Source: Halomonas binhaiensis
Lineage (GTDB): Bacteria > Pseudomonadota > Gammaproteobacteria > Pseudomonadales > Halomonadaceae
Length of the DNA stretch: 64,000 bases
Direction: 5' to 3'
Assembly: GCF_008329985.2 (NCBI RefSeq)
Contig: NZ_CP038437.2
Location: forward strand, 2,852,001 to 2,916,000
Positions 35,175-44,446 of this stretch are shown here, piece after piece. Position 1 is the first letter of the stretch; every line of letters begins with the position of its first letter. Both the position numbers and the translations under genes were made by a program. The notes below the pieces were generated by a model. The model saw nothing but the letters and a program-made list of their open reading frames with translations. It was not told the DNA's origin and made no database searches.

Positions 35175-35789
35175 CTACAGCGTGGTCGGAAATGTCTCCA
35201 GTCCACGTATAAAGCGGCGCTTGTAATCCTCGAACAACGCCTTGTCGTGCTTGAAGTTGGCCACCACCGACTTCTGATCCACCGTCAATGCACGGGGCAG
35301 ATCCTTGAAACCGGTCGAGGGATGCTTGGGCCCCAGCCCCACTTGCAGCCCGCCTGGCCCCTTGAGCCAGCGCTGAATGCCTGCAGCAGCAAAGCGGGCC
35401 TTGTCGGCATCGCTGACCACATCGACACGAATAGGAGCACGCAGCGCTAGTTCTGCCACCAGGCGCAACGCTGGGTTGAGTCCACGCGCCTTGGCTTTGG
35501 CGGCATCTTCGGACACCTGGTCATCGGCATCCGGATCGAGCGACACCATGTGCACGACACTCATGCTTTTCCCGGCTTCATCGCTGACCAGCAGTGCCAA
35601 CGCGATAGGTCGAGACTGATCATCCACCAGCGCAAGCAGGCGTGCAGCATCCTGCTTGAACAGCACTCCGATCACGCCAGCGAATGTCGCCAGAGGAGCG
35701 ATACCCGCCTGATGACCATAGACTTCGGCACACAATCGAGCCAGGCAAGCCTCACGCTGCTGTGGCTGGTTGATTTTCACGACCTTCAT
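35175..35789 (-). CDS. Conserved hypothetical protein, GNAT-like fold possible
   Basis: The 204-residue soluble protein is not recognised. It has a central RPIALALLVSDEAGKSMSVV stretch and an SLDPDADD segment that would suit strands of a GNAT fold, but no R/QxxGxG/A loop is visible. The C-terminus is basic (NFKHDKALFEDYKRRFIRG). I start at the ATG at 35789, where good codon use begins and GGA lies upstream; the frame is open for 49 more codons. It is divergent from the glycerophosphodiesterase gene. Confidence 0.75.
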   Translation of the reverse strand: MKVVKINQPQQREACLARLCAEVYGHQAGIAPLATFAGVIGVLFKQDAARLLALVDDQSRPIALALLVSDEAGKSMSVVHMVSLDPDADDQVSEDAAKAKARGLNPALRLVAELALRAPIRVDVVSDADKARFAAAGIQRWLKGPGGLQVGLGPKHPSTGFKDLPRALTVDQKSVVANFKHDKALFEDYKRRFIRGLETFPTTL

Positions 35790-35945
35790 TGAGATTCCCC
35801 GGGAAAGCGGTTCAAACGAATCGCGGGAGACTAGCACATTATGCTGCCAAGCTCTCCCCAATACCGCACCAAAGCGTCTTGAGCCTGTCATACTGGCACC
35901 TGCATGATGCTTGCTGCTCATATTGGCTGTCACCAAGGAGATGCC

Positions 35946-36686
35946 ATGACATCACCCTCTCCCCACCTGCCTCGACTGATTGCCCACCGCGGATTGTCTG
36001 CCCATGCTCCGGAAAACACCCGGGCTGCGGTTCGTGCAGCCCACCGTGCGGGTTTCCACTGGGTCGAGCTTGATGTGCAGCTGCTTGGAGACGGCACGCC
36101 AGTCATCTGGCATGACTCAGGCATGAAACGCTGCTCCGATGGGCGTGGAAAACTCCACAAGATGCATCTGGAACAAGCCAGGGAATACGATGTGGGTGCC
36201 TGGTTTTCCGCGGAATTTCGTGGTGAACGCATGGCCACGCTGGAAGAGATGCTGAGCCTGATCTCACGTCTGGACATGGGACTCAACCTGGAGCTCAAGG
36301 TATGTCGCGGGAGAGATCCGATAGCGCTGGCCAAGGCGGTGGTTCCCCAGTTGCTGGAAGCCCTCCCTTTCGAGCGCCGTCTACTGTCCTCGTTCAATTA
36401 CCATGCCCTGAAGCAGGCACGCCACATGGCGGGTCCGGATGAGCTGGCACTGGGCGTCCTGTGCAAGAAACTGCCGCAACAGTGGCGCGAGAAGATGGAT
36501 ACGCTCCAGGCATACAGCCTGCATACTGACTGGAAGCAACTGAAGGAAAAGCGGGCGCGCATGGTGAAGGAAGCAGGCATTCCCCTGCTGTGCTATACCG
36601 CCAACGACCCGCTTGCTTTCGGGCCGCGCTGGGACTGGGGCGTGACCAGTGTGATCTCGGACGACCCTCAGCGCTTCATGGATTAG
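35946..36686 (+). CDS. ugpQ: Glycerophosphodiester phosphodiesterase
   Basis: The 246-residue enzyme hydrolyses glycerophosphodiesters to glycerol-3-phosphate and an alcohol. The GDPD motifs are IAHRGLSAHAPENT at the N-terminus, WVELDVQLLGDGTPVIWHD, and LNLELKV for metal binding. It has no signal peptide, so it is cytoplasmic like E. coli UgpQ (247 residues). AAGGAG lies before the ATG at 35946; an earlier in-frame ATG at 35904 lacks family similarity. Confidence 0.93.
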   Translation: MTSPSPHLPRLIAHRGLSAHAPENTRAAVRAAHRAGFHWVELDVQLLGDGTPVIWHDSGMKRCSDGRGKLHKMHLEQAREYDVGAWFSAEFRGERMATLEEMLSLISRLDMGLNLELKVCRGRDPIALAKAVVPQLLEALPFERRLLSSFNYHALKQARHMAGPDELALGVLCKKLPQQWREKMDTLQAYSLHTDWKQLKEKRARMVKEAGIPLLCYTANDPLAFGPRWDWGVTSVISDDPQRFMD

Positions 36687-36740
36687 GCTTTCATGAACCA
36701 GCGCCTGATGCCGGAATCACCTCATCCCAGCATCAAGCCG

Positions 36741-36778
36741 CCATCATTGAACGGTTCAACTGATCAGTTCAATGATGG
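36741..36778. terminator. Hairpin overlapping the end of cobQ
   Basis: A perfect twelve-base stem (CCATCATTGAAC / GTTCAATGATGG) with a 14-base loop. The right arm and the loop contain the last codons and stop of cobQ (stop at 36756-36758), so the 3' end of the gene is itself part of the hairpin. It also follows ugpQ by 55 bases on the other strand. Confidence 0.6.
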
Positions 36779-38213
36779 CATCCATATCCAGATGATATTC
36801 AATGCTGTCGGCCAGGCGTTCAAGCTGCTCCTCGCGATGGACATTCAGATCGATGCGCCGGGCCTCGCCTTCGTTCAATCCCAGCCAAGCCAGCAATGTC
36901 GTGCAGGCATCCGGTGTATCGAACAGACCATGCAGGTAGGTACCCATCACCTGGCCATCCTCGCTGACAGCGCCTTCGTCGCGTCCTTCCAGTGTCATCA
37001 GCGGCCGTGTCAGTGCCTCGCCCCGACTGATGCCCTGATGGATTTCGTAGCCATGGATGCTGCAGGAGCCATCAACTGTCGTGATGCGACCGCTGATGCG
37101 GCGCAACTGCTTGGTCGGGCGCAATACGGTTTCCATACGCAACAGGCCAAGTCCTGGAGCACCGCCCGGCTCACCTTCCAGGCCATCAGGATCATCGATC
37201 CAATCACCCAGCATCTGGAAACCGCCGCAGATGCCCAGCACCCGCCCGCCATAACGCAAGTGGCGCTGCAGGCGCTCCTCCCACCCCTGCTGCCGCAACC
37301 AGGCAAGGTCAGAGAGCGTGCTCTTGCTCCCTGGCAGGAGGATCACATCGGCTTCCGGCACAGGGGCACCTGGTCCGACAACATGCAAGGACACACCGGG
37401 GTGCAGGCGCAATGGATCCAGGTCGGTGTGATTGCTGATTCGAGGCAACGCCGGCACGACCACCTTGAGCACGCCGCCACCTTCGACACGTTGCTCAAGG
37501 GACAGGCTATCCTCGGCATCCAGCATCAATCCTGGCAGATAGGGCAAGACTCCCAGAACGGACTTGTTTTCTCGAGCCTCGAGCCAGCTCAAGCCCGGTT
37601 CCAGCAGGGAAATATCTCCCCGGAAGCGATTGATGATGAGGCCTTTGATGCGCAGCCACTCGCTGCTGGATACCAATCCCAGGGTGCCGCACAACTGCGC
37701 AAAGACACCTCCCCGGTCGATATCCCCCACCAGTAATACAGGGCAATCCACTGCTTCGGCAAAGCCCATATTGGCGATGTCACCCTGGCGCAGGTTGACC
37801 TCAGCCGGACTCCCGGCACCTTCTGCGATGATGACGTCATAACGGCGCGACAAGCGCTCCCAGCATGCCATCACGGTTTTCTGCGCCGTGGTCTTGTAGG
37901 CGTGATAATCCAGCGCCTTCATGCTGCCATGCACACGCCCGGCAAGGATCACCTGCGATCGCTGGTCACCTTCGGGCTTGAGCAGCACGGGATTCATGTC
38001 ACTGTGTGGCTCGACGCCTGCCGCTTGAGCCTGCAAGGCCGTGGAACGCCCGATCTCGCCGCCGTCGATGGTCACCGCACTGTTGAGCGCCATGTTCTGA
38101 GGCTTGAACGGCGCCACCTTGAAGCCGCGCCGATACAACGCCCGACAAAGCCCTGCCACTACCGTGCTCTTGCCAGCATCCGACGTCGTTCCTTGAATCA
38201 TCAACGTCGGCAT
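36756..38213 (-). CDS. cobQ: Cobyric acid synthase
   Basis: The 485-residue enzyme amidates four carboxylates of adenosylcobyrinic acid a,c-diamide with glutamine and ATP. It has the N-terminal dethiobiotin-synthase-like ATPase motif [20 protein letters not shown], then [12 protein letters not shown]. The C-terminal glutaminase domain carries the nucleophile in [13 protein letters not shown] and the HGLFD histidine. It is the last gene of the riboswitch-led operon and overlaps cobO by a TGATATG junction. Confidence 0.96.
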   Translation of the reverse strand: MPTLMIQGTTSDAGKSTVVAGLCRALYRRGFKVAPFKPQNMALNSAVTIDGGEIGRSTALQAQAAGVEPHSDMNPVLLKPEGDQRSQVILAGRVHGSMKALDYHAYKTTAQKTVMACWERLSRRYDVIIAEGAGSPAEVNLRQGDIANMGFAEAVDCPVLLVGDIDRGGVFAQLCGTLGLVSSSEWLRIKGLIINRFRGDISLLEPGLSWLEARENKSVLGVLPYLPGLMLDAEDSLSLEQRVEGGGVLKVVVPALPRISNHTDLDPLRLHPGVSLHVVGPGAPVPEADVILLPGSKSTLSDLAWLRQQGWEERLQRHLRYGGRVLGICGGFQMLGDWIDDPDGLEGEPGGAPGLGLLRMETVLRPTKQLRRISGRITTVDGSCSIHGYEIHQGISRGEALTRPLMTLEGRDEGAVSEDGQVMGTYLHGLFDTPDACTTLLAWLGLNEGEARRIDLNVHREEQLERLADSIEYHLDMDAIIELIS

Positions 38214-38214
38214 A

Positions 38215-38826
38215 TCACCACTCCACGCCTTTCTGGGCCTTGATACCCTGTTCCTTGAAAGCGTGCTTGACCACTCGCATTTCCGTCACCGTATCGGCCA
38301 GCTCGATCAACGCATCCGGGGCGTGACGACCGGTCACGACCACATGCTGCATCTCTGGCCTGGCCTGAAGATCATCCAGCACTCGGTCGAGCTCCAGATA
38401 ACCACGACGCAAGGCAATATTCAGCTCATCCAGCAATACCATGTCGACATCGGGATCACGCAGCAGCTCCCGCGCCTTGTCCCAGGCCGCTTCGGCGGCC
38501 GCCATGTCACGCTGGATATCCTGAGTGTCCCAGCTATAGCCTTCCCCCATGACATGAAAGCTGACCCCAGGCTGGGCACGGCAGAAGGCGGCCTCGCCTG
38601 TGGCAAAGGCTCCCTTGATGAATTGCACGACGCCCACGTTCATGCCATGGCCCAGTGCCCTGGCCAGCATGCCGAAGGCCGATGAACTCTTGCCCTTGCC
38701 AGGCCCGGTGAGCACCAGCAGAACGCCCTGCTCCTTGTCGGCATTGGCGATACGTTCGCGCATGATGCGCTGCTTGTTCGCCATCCGCTGCGCATGACGC
38801 TCGGAATTAACTTGAGGACGACTCAT
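38215..38826 (-). CDS. cobO: Cob(I)yrinic acid a,c-diamide adenosyltransferase
   Basis: The 203-residue enzyme (BtuR/CobA type) attaches the 5'-deoxyadenosyl group to cobalt. It has the P-loop [41 protein letters not shown] and [22 protein letters not shown] precedes the ATG. It is located between the B12 importer ATPase and cobQ, supplying adenosylated substrate to the amidation step and salvaging imported corrinoids. Confidence 0.96.
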   Translation of the reverse strand: MSRPQVNSERHAQRMANKQRIMRERIANADKEQGVLLVLTGPGKGKSSSAFGMLARALGHGMNVGVVQFIKGAFATGEAAFCRAQPGVSFHVMGEGYSWDTQDIQRDMAAAEAAWDKARELLRDPDVDMVLLDELNIALRRGYLELDRVLDDLQARPEMQHVVVTGRHAPDALIELADTVTEMRVVKHAFKEQGIKAQKGVEW

Positions 38827-38853
38827 GAAACCTCCAGGAATTTGAAACTGGCC

Positions 38854-38889
38854 AGAAGTGTGAAGCTAGACAGAAATGTGAAGCTAGAC
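38854..38889. repeat. Tandem repeat, 2 x 18 bp, at the end of btuD
   Basis: AGAAGTGTGAAGCTAGAC (38854-38871) and AGAAATGTGAAGCTAGAC (38872-38889) lie head to tail and overlap the stop codon of the minus-strand ATPase gene. The duplication copies the stop region without changing the reading frame. Confidence 0.9.
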
Positions 38890-39657
38890 AGCGCTTGAAA
38901 GAGGCACAAAGACTCTCACTCCATCGATGATGGCCGAGGTCAGGGATTGGCCATAGAGTCGCTCCAGTGCCGGAATGCTGAGCATGGCATCGCGCTCGCC
39001 CCAGCAGACCTCTCCATCGGGATACAGCAGCAACAGATAATCACACCAGCGAGCCGCCATGTTCAGGTCATGCAAGCACATGACGACGGCATGCCCCGAG
39101 GTCGCCTGCTCATCGAGCAATGCCATTACTGCCATCTGATGGTGCAGGTCCAGATGGTTGGTCGGCTCATCCACCAGCCACACCGCCGGTGACTGCGTCA
39201 GCACCGTGGCAATACCCACTCTCTGCCGTTCACCGCCCGACAGGGTGGCGATGGAACGCGCGGCCAGATGATCGACCCCAAGACGAACCAGAGCCTGCTG
39301 GGCCAGTTGGATGTCTTCGGCGCTTTCGTTTTGCCAAAGGTGCAGAAAAGGATGGCGTCCGATCAAGGCTGTCTCGAGCACGCTGGCCGGAAAATCGTCC
39401 TGGTGATGCTGGAACACCATCCCCAGGTGCTGGGCAACATGACGCCGACGTAGTTGCCCCAGAGGCACCCCATCCAGGCACACCCGGCCACGACGCGGTG
39501 CCTTCAAGCCTGCCAGGGTATGCAGCAACGTTGTCTTGCCGGTGCCATTAGGGCCGAGAATTCCCCAGCGCGAGCCGGGCGGGATCGTCAGGGAAAGCGC
39601 ACTGCCATCTGCGCGCTCCGGTATATCAATCACCAGTTCCTGGGTACTCAAGTGCAT
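38884..39657 (-). CDS. btuD: Vitamin B12/iron-siderophore-type ABC ATPase
   Basis: The 257-residue ATPase has Walker A LGPNGTGKTTLLH, the signature LSGGERQRVGIA, Walker B VWLVDEPTNHLDL and a switch histidine in MCLHDLNMA. This is the FecE/BtuD branch. GAGGAG precedes the ATG. Position after a riboswitch-controlled btuB, btuF and btuC supports corrinoid import in preference to iron. Confidence 0.92.
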   Translation of the reverse strand: MHLSTQELVIDIPERADGSALSLTIPPGSRWGILGPNGTGKTTLLHTLAGLKAPRRGRVCLDGVPLGQLRRRHVAQHLGMVFQHHQDDFPASVLETALIGRHPFLHLWQNESAEDIQLAQQALVRLGVDHLAARSIATLSGGERQRVGIATVLTQSPAVWLVDEPTNHLDLHHQMAVMALLDEQATSGHAVVMCLHDLNMAARWCDYLLLLYPDGEVCWGERDAMLSIPALERLYGQSLTSAIIDGVRVFVPLSSAV

Positions 39658-39675
39658 GTCCGTCTCCTCACCCCA

Positions 39676-40662
39676 TCAACCACGGCTGCGATGCAGCAGG
39701 TACAGGAAACTCGGAACACCGAGCAACGCCGTAATGACACCGACGGGCAGTTGCTGGGGAGCAATGACCGTACGCGCCAGCGTATCGGCCAGAGTCAGCA
39801 GCGCCCCTCCGGCCAGCAAGGAGGCCGGCAGGATGATGCGTTGATCGGAACCCAGGCGCAGACGCAGCATATGCGGCACCATCAAACCGACGAAGCCGAC
39901 GCTGCCTGCTGTCGTGACAGCAACAGCCGTAGCAAGGCTCGCTGCTGCATACAGCCCCAGTTCAACCGGACGAACCGCCACCCCCAGAGCAGCAGCCTGG
40001 AGTCCACCTCGGGCCAGCACATTGAGGCTGCGCCCGAAAGGTGCCAATGACACGGCAGCGATGGCGGCCAGGCTGAGTACCGGCCAGGGGCTTCCGGCAT
40101 AGGCCATGTCCCCCATCAGCCAATACAGCATGCCGGGCAACTGCTCTACCGGACTGATGGTCAGGAGAAAAGTGATCGTCGCCCCCCAGCCGGAAGCCAG
40201 GACAATGCCGGTCAGCAGGAGCCTGGCCGGCGTCCAGCTACCGCCGCCATGGGCCAGGCCGAAAACCAGCAGTGTGGACAACAGGGCACCAGAGAAAGCC
40301 GCCAAGGAGACCAGCGCAGCCCCCAGGCCCGCCAGCATGGCGAGCAAGGCCGCCACTGCCGCCCCACCGGATAACCCCAGCACATAAGGGTCAGCCAGTG
40401 GATTGCGCAGCAGCACTTGCATCAACGCGCCGGCCAGCGCCAGCAGCGCACCGGTACCGAAAGCGGCCAGGGCTCTCGGCAGGCGCAGCTCCCAGAGCAA
40501 GGTCTGGTGCAAGGGGCTGCCATTCCCCAGCACTGTGGCCCACAGTTCCTGGGGTGACAGATTGATGCTGCCCAGTGCCAGCGCCAATAGAATAGCGGCC
40601 ACGGAGATCAGCCCCAGCACACATAGCGGCGGCCAGACCCGAGGCATGTGGCGCAATGACAT
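39676..40662 (-). CDS. btuC: FecCD/BtuC-family ABC permease for vitamin B12
   Basis: The 328-residue inner-membrane permease has about ten helices and BtuC-type motifs: LRLPRALAAFGTGALLALAG, QVLLRNPLADPYVLGLSGGA, and GSVGFVGLMVPHMLRL near residue 255. The ATG at 40662 overlaps the stop of the binding-protein gene (TGATATG); a longer frame upstream lies inside that gene. E. coli BtuC has 326 residues. Confidence 0.93.
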   Translation of the reverse strand: MSLRHMPRVWPPLCVLGLISVAAILLALALGSINLSPQELWATVLGNGSPLHQTLLWELRLPRALAAFGTGALLALAGALMQVLLRNPLADPYVLGLSGGAAVAALLAMLAGLGAALVSLAAFSGALLSTLLVFGLAHGGGSWTPARLLLTGIVLASGWGATITFLLTISPVEQLPGMLYWLMGDMAYAGSPWPVLSLAAIAAVSLAPFGRSLNVLARGGLQAAALGVAVRPVELGLYAAASLATAVAVTTAGSVGFVGLMVPHMLRLRLGSDQRIILPASLLAGGALLTLADTLARTVIAPQQLPVGVITALLGVPSFLYLLHRSRG

Positions 40663-40663
40663 A

Positions 40664-41689
40664 TCAGCGGCGCTCACGGGCGCTCTCCAGGTGACGGCAT
40701 AGAGACTTGGTGCCTTCCACCAGGCGCGGAGTGGCCCTTTGCACCAGGTCGGGATTGATGAAGAACAGGTTATCGCGCTCAACCGCCTTGAGGTGCGGAT
40801 AAGCCTGCCAGGCATCGAGCCAGGAAGAGTCCGCCTTGCCCATTCCCCCGGTGATGATGGCTTCAGGGTTCGCTGCCAGCACGGCCTCCTGGGAAATACG
40901 CGGTACCATGGGAGCCTCATCGGCAAACAGATTGACGCCCCCGCACAGTGCCAGTGACTGGCTGATCCAATGCTGGCCATTGATGGTCATCAGTGGTCTT
41001 TCCCAGACTTCGTAGAACACGCTCACAGGTTCGGAATCTGCATAACGCTGGGTAAGATCACGAATGTCATCACGCAGTGCCGTAGCTGCCTGTTCCGCCT
41101 TATCCTGGCTGTCGGCCAGTACACCCAGACGTTCCAGAGTCGAAGCTATCGTCTCGAAGCTTTTCGCATCGGAATGAAATACCTTGATTCCAAGCGCAGA
41201 CAGTCGCTCTACCTGCTCACGGGGATTGCCGCCATCCCAGCTCACGACCAGGTCCGGCTCAAGCGCCAGCAAGGCTTCGAGGTCGATACGGTCATAGCTT
41301 CCCACCCTCGGCAGGGCTTGAGCCGCTTTTGGATAGTCGCTGAAACTCACTGCGCCGACGACCTTTTCACCGGCCCCGGCAGCGAACAACAACTCCGTCA
41401 CACTGGGGGCCAGCGCGACAATGCGTTGTGCCGGTGCAGCAAGACAGACTTCGGTTCCACTGTCATCCACGACACACCGCGAGGCTTCTTCGGCGCTCAC
41501 CACCGACATGCCAAGCGACAAGCTCACTGCCAGCAGTACGATGCTGCCTGCAGTCTTTATCGCCCGTGTCGGCCACTTGATGTTTATCGGGCGTTCAAGG
41601 CCCCCCATGCGCTCAGGAGCATGTTTCATGCGCTCAAGGCTGTATTCCATTGGCTCAGGGCTGTATTCCATTGGCTCAGGGCTGTTCAT
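40664..41689 (-). CDS. btuF: Periplasmic vitamin B12-binding protein (BtuF-like) with a repeat-bearing N-terminal extension
   Basis: The 341-residue product has the helical-backbone binding fold of BtuF/FhuD: RIVALAPSVTELLFAAGAGEK, DRIDLEALLALEPDLVVSW, and YEVWERPLMTINGQHW. A signal-type hydrophobic segment (AGSIVLLAVSLSLGMSVVSA) begins only around residue 50. Before it is a soluble stretch made of seven-residue repeats (SPEPMEY, SLERMKH, APERM). The ATG at 41689 forms an ATGA overlap with the btuB stop; an internal ATG at MKHAPERM or later would give a normal signal peptide, so the true start is uncertain. Confidence 0.88.
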   Translation of the reverse strand: MNSPEPMEYSPEPMEYSLERMKHAPERMGGLERPINIKWPTRAIKTAGSIVLLAVSLSLGMSVVSAEEASRCVVDDSGTEVCLAAPAQRIVALAPSVTELLFAAGAGEKVVGAVSFSDYPKAAQALPRVGSYDRIDLEALLALEPDLVVSWDGGNPREQVERLSALGIKVFHSDAKSFETIASTLERLGVLADSQDKAEQAATALRDDIRDLTQRYADSEPVSVFYEVWERPLMTINGQHWISQSLALCGGVNLFADEAPMVPRISQEAVLAANPEAIITGGMGKADSSWLDAWQAYPHLKAVERDNLFFINPDLVQRATPRLVEGTKSLCRHLESARERR

Positions 41690-41690
41690 G
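41607..41690. repeat. In-frame 21-bp repeat (about 4 units) at the btuB/btuF junction
   Basis: Two exact units (CTGTATTCCATTGGCTCAGGG at 41640-41660 and 41661-41681, given here as 21 bp less the last base in this text: CTGTATTCCATTGGCTCAGG) are flanked by two degenerate ones. On the minus strand they encode seven-residue repeats at the N-terminus of the BtuF-like protein and duplicate possible start codons. Confidence 0.9.
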
Positions 41691-43527
41691 GCTGGAAGCC
41701 AACGCTCAAGTAGGCTGCGCGCCCGGGGTTGATATAGTCCCAGCCGTTGAAGCTGTCCCGCGCGGTGGCATATTCGCGATCGAGGACATTCTCCAGGGTC
41801 AGGTTGGCCTTCCATTGAGGGGCGAAATTCCAGCCTGCCCGCAGGTCGATGGTGCCATAGCCTGACAAGCGTTCTTTATTGTCTGCATCGTTGTAGCGAT
41901 GGTTCTGTGCCACGAAGGATGCGCCGAGATTCCAGTCGCCGATGCGTCGATCTGCATCCAGGCGTACCCCTTGGGTCGCACGGCGCACCAAGCGCTTGCC
42001 ACTCTTGCGGTCTTCGGGGTCGGTGTAGGTGGCAGAGGCAGCCAGAACCCACTGGTTCCACTCCAGTCCCGTGGTCAGCTCAACACCCCGAATGCGGGCG
42101 CGATCCACATTGAACGGCGCATAATGCGAGTCCTGCACCGTATATGCCACCATGTCGTCGATATCGCTCTGGTACACGGCCACATCCCAGAATCCCCGGC
42201 CATACTGCCCACGCAGGCCAAGCTCGACACTTTCCGCTTTCTCGGGGTCGAGGTCAGGATTGCCGAAGTCGGGGAAGTACAGCTCATTGAAAGTCGGTGC
42301 CCGGAATGCCGTGGCGTAACTGGCTCGCAGGGTATAGTGGTCATCCAGGGCATAACCCAAAGCAAGGTGCCCGGTGGTCTCGCCGCCGAAGGCCTCGTTG
42401 TCGTCATGGCGCAGGCCGACCTGCAGCGAGAAGGGAGCGAAGTCCAGCAGGGTCTGAGCGAACACCGCCACATTGTCACGGCTGTCTTCCGCGTAATCGG
42501 TAGTGCTGTCGATCTTGTCCTGCTGATACTCTGCCCCGGCGACCAGTTCGTGATTGCCCATCAGCACAGAGTTGTCCCAACGCGCCGTGTGTGTCGTGGT
42601 ATCGAAAGTGGTGGCGCCAAGGTCGGAAAAATCATCCAGCTCATCGCGGGCTTCGCTGATGGTCAAGCGCGAAGTCCAGTTGCTCGTGACAGGTATCTCG
42701 CCATACACCCCGGCCACTTGCTGCACATAGTCGGAATCACCGCCTTCGTACTCGGTATTGCCTGACGCACGCAACGCGGTGACGCCCATGACAGCACCAT
42801 TGTCGAAGTCGTGCGCCAGCCGCACCAGGCCCGTGGTGTTGTCGTAGCCCTTGTCTTCCCCGCCCTTGCGTACTTCCGAGCCATCGCTGCTCAGGTGGCT
42901 GGCACTGAACTGGTAGCGGGTCGCATTGGCCTCCCCGCTCAGGTTGGCCTGGGCCCTGGCCGTGCCAAAAGAGCCTCCTCCCAAGGTGATGCTGGGAGTC
43001 GGTCGTTCACCTTCGGGTTCGAGGGTGAACAGTTGCACAACGCCGCCTACCGCATCGGCACCATATAGCGCACCACGCGGGCCACGCACGACTTCGATGC
43101 GTTCGAACATGCGCGGGTCGAGAAACTGCCAGGCCGGGCCGCCGTTGGTGGCCGAACGCAGGCGCATGCCATCGATCAGCAACAATGTCGATTCAGGGCC
43201 GGTACCACGCAGATAGAGACTGGTGTTCTTGCCGAACCCACCACTGGATGAAAAATCAACGCCGGCCTGGCCACGCAGGGCATCGATCAGACTGATAGGG
43301 TCGCGCTGGCGCAGCGTCTGTTCGTTGATGACACTGACCGAAGACAATGTCTCACTGGCCGTGCGTGGTGCCAGGGTCGCAGATACGACCATGGGATCGA
43401 GGTTCACACTTTCATCATCGCCAGTGCTCTGGGCACTGGCCTGGGCAACGAATGCCAGCGGCATGGCAGCAAGGCTGAGAACAGGCAGGCCTGATACCGC
43501 TCGGGCAGGAAGAAAGGAGCGCAACAT
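41686..43527 (-). CDS. btuB: BtuB-like TonB-dependent corrinoid receptor
   Basis: The 613-residue outer-membrane receptor has a signal peptide (GLPVLSLAAMPLAFVAQASA), a TonB box (DPMVVSAT), a plug domain (LIDALRGQAGVDFSSSGGFG; SLYLRGTGPESTLLLIDGMR; IEVVRGPRGALYGADAVGG) and a 22-strand-type barrel ending in YLSVGFQP with the terminal aromatic residue near the end. Length equals E. coli BtuB (614). The ATG at 43527 gives the signal peptide. A cobalamin riboswitch lies directly upstream, so expression falls when B12 is plentiful. Confidence 0.95.
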   Translation of the reverse strand: MLRSFLPARAVSGLPVLSLAAMPLAFVAQASAQSTGDDESVNLDPMVVSATLAPRTASETLSSVSVINEQTLRQRDPISLIDALRGQAGVDFSSSGGFGKNTSLYLRGTGPESTLLLIDGMRLRSATNGGPAWQFLDPRMFERIEVVRGPRGALYGADAVGGVVQLFTLEPEGERPTPSITLGGGSFGTARAQANLSGEANATRYQFSASHLSSDGSEVRKGGEDKGYDNTTGLVRLAHDFDNGAVMGVTALRASGNTEYEGGDSDYVQQVAGVYGEIPVTSNWTSRLTISEARDELDDFSDLGATTFDTTTHTARWDNSVLMGNHELVAGAEYQQDKIDSTTDYAEDSRDNVAVFAQTLLDFAPFSLQVGLRHDDNEAFGGETTGHLALGYALDDHYTLRASYATAFRAPTFNELYFPDFGNPDLDPEKAESVELGLRGQYGRGFWDVAVYQSDIDDMVAYTVQDSHYAPFNVDRARIRGVELTTGLEWNQWVLAASATYTDPEDRKSGKRLVRRATQGVRLDADRRIGDWNLGASFVAQNHRYNDADNKERLSGYGTIDLRAGWNFAPQWKANLTLENVLDREYATARDSFNGWDYINPGRAAYLSVGFQP

Positions 43528-43659
43528 GATGAAGTATCCCCTGGTACCATGCGCACCCGCACGGCACGAAGCCTTGAATGACCAAGAACGGGGAAATGAG
43601 GAAGGAAGGCGTAACAACGCGCCCAGCTTCGGGAGCCCACCGCCCCTGGCATGGAATTT

Positions 43660-43887
43660 CAGGCCGGTCTCCGGGCTGACGAGCGAACATCTGCATGTTC
43701 CACGCGACCACCTTCCCGTGCCGGGCAGCAAGCCCGCGTGAAAGTGCCGACGAGCCTGTTGCTCAAGTCGACAGTTCTAGATATGCACAGTGGTGTGTCA
43801 GGCCGCGCTTTACTCGATCACCGTTGCGGGGGCAGCGTCGGATTGTCACCGACTTCCCGTTTCACCCCGACGCATCACATGCGTTCA
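43660..43887 (-). ncRNA. Cobalamin riboswitch
   Basis: On the minus strand the leader begins GGGTGAAACGGGAAGTCGGT, continues GACAATCCGACGCTGCCCCCG (split here: GACAATCCGACG, CTGCCCCCGC), then AACGGTGATCGAG, and ends with a GCCCGGAGACCGGCCTG box. These are the conserved core pieces of the AdoCbl riboswitch, including the CCCCGC-A-CTGT-type B12-box region (here CCCCGCAACGGTGA). It sits 130 bases before btuB and should control the whole btuB-cobQ operon. Confidence 0.93.
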
Positions 43888-43985
43888 GGAACGTCATATC
43901 TCCTTGCCGCTCGCTACACAGCGAGTGATATGCCGCTCCCTCAGGGGCACCTGAGAACCCAGGTAAACTACCAATGCCGGCCATG

Positions 43986-44002
43986 AGCGTCAATGTGACG
44001 CT
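43986..44002 (-). terminator. Short hairpin after the cob operon
   Basis: A seven-base stem AGCGTCA / TGACGCT with a three-base loop lies thirteen bases after the last cob gene, before the riboswitch. It lacks a T-run, so termination is only suggested. Confidence 0.35.
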
Positions 44003-44014
44003 TTGTCATCAAGG

Positions 44015-44446
44015 TCATTTCAATGCCATGACCAAGCCATGGCGCACATGCCATACGCTGCTGCTGGCCTCTGCTGCATCCTGTGCCAACCAGCCCGCCA
44101 GATCACGTAGCTGACGCTGGAATGGCTCGACAGGCACGATCCCGCGTCCGACTTCCGGGACAATCAGCACCACTTCTGCTGACTCGCGACCGGCCCAGTC
44201 CTTGAAGGCCTGGCGCCAGCATTCACGCAGCGCATCGTTCTCCAGCTCGGCGCCATTCCTGTTGCAGCAGACCTCTTCAAGCCACTTGAGCCAGCCATGA
44301 ACCACTACCTCAGCGTGGGTCTCAGCCAGACGCGGATATCGCATCCGCTCCAGCGCTTCGCTGGCCTGAATCCAGCTTGCCTGAGGAAAGCGTTCGCTCA
44401 CACGTTCGCGTTTGCCGGCGCAGGCACCGCCGAGGAAGAGTTGCAT
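44015..44446 (-). CDS. Divergent CobU-like protein
   Basis: The 143-residue protein resembles adenosylcobinamide kinase/guanylyltransferase (CobU) but is shorter than usual (about 175-180). The C-terminal half has the CobU-type VLIVPEVGRGIVPVEPFQRQ and LRDLAGWLAQDAAE. The P-loop is degenerate (LFLGGACAGKRE), lacking the Ser/Thr that follows the lysine, and a middle part is missing. A second, apparently regular CobU lies in the same operon. It may be a specialised guanylyltransferase-like domain, a regulatory paralogue or a decaying duplicate. It overlaps cobC by 49 bases and is the last gene. Confidence 0.65.
   Translation of the reverse strand: MQLFLGGACAGKRERVSERFPQASWIQASEALERMRYPRLAETHAEVVVHGWLKWLEEVCCNRNGAELENDALRECWRQAFKDWAGRESAEVVLIVPEVGRGIVPVEPFQRQLRDLAGWLAQDAAEASSSVWHVRHGLVMALK

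Noticed and set aside
36693..37736. 347-codon open frame opposite cobQ
   Set aside because: Antisense to conserved cobQ, composition rich in Gln/Ala, no domain recognised.
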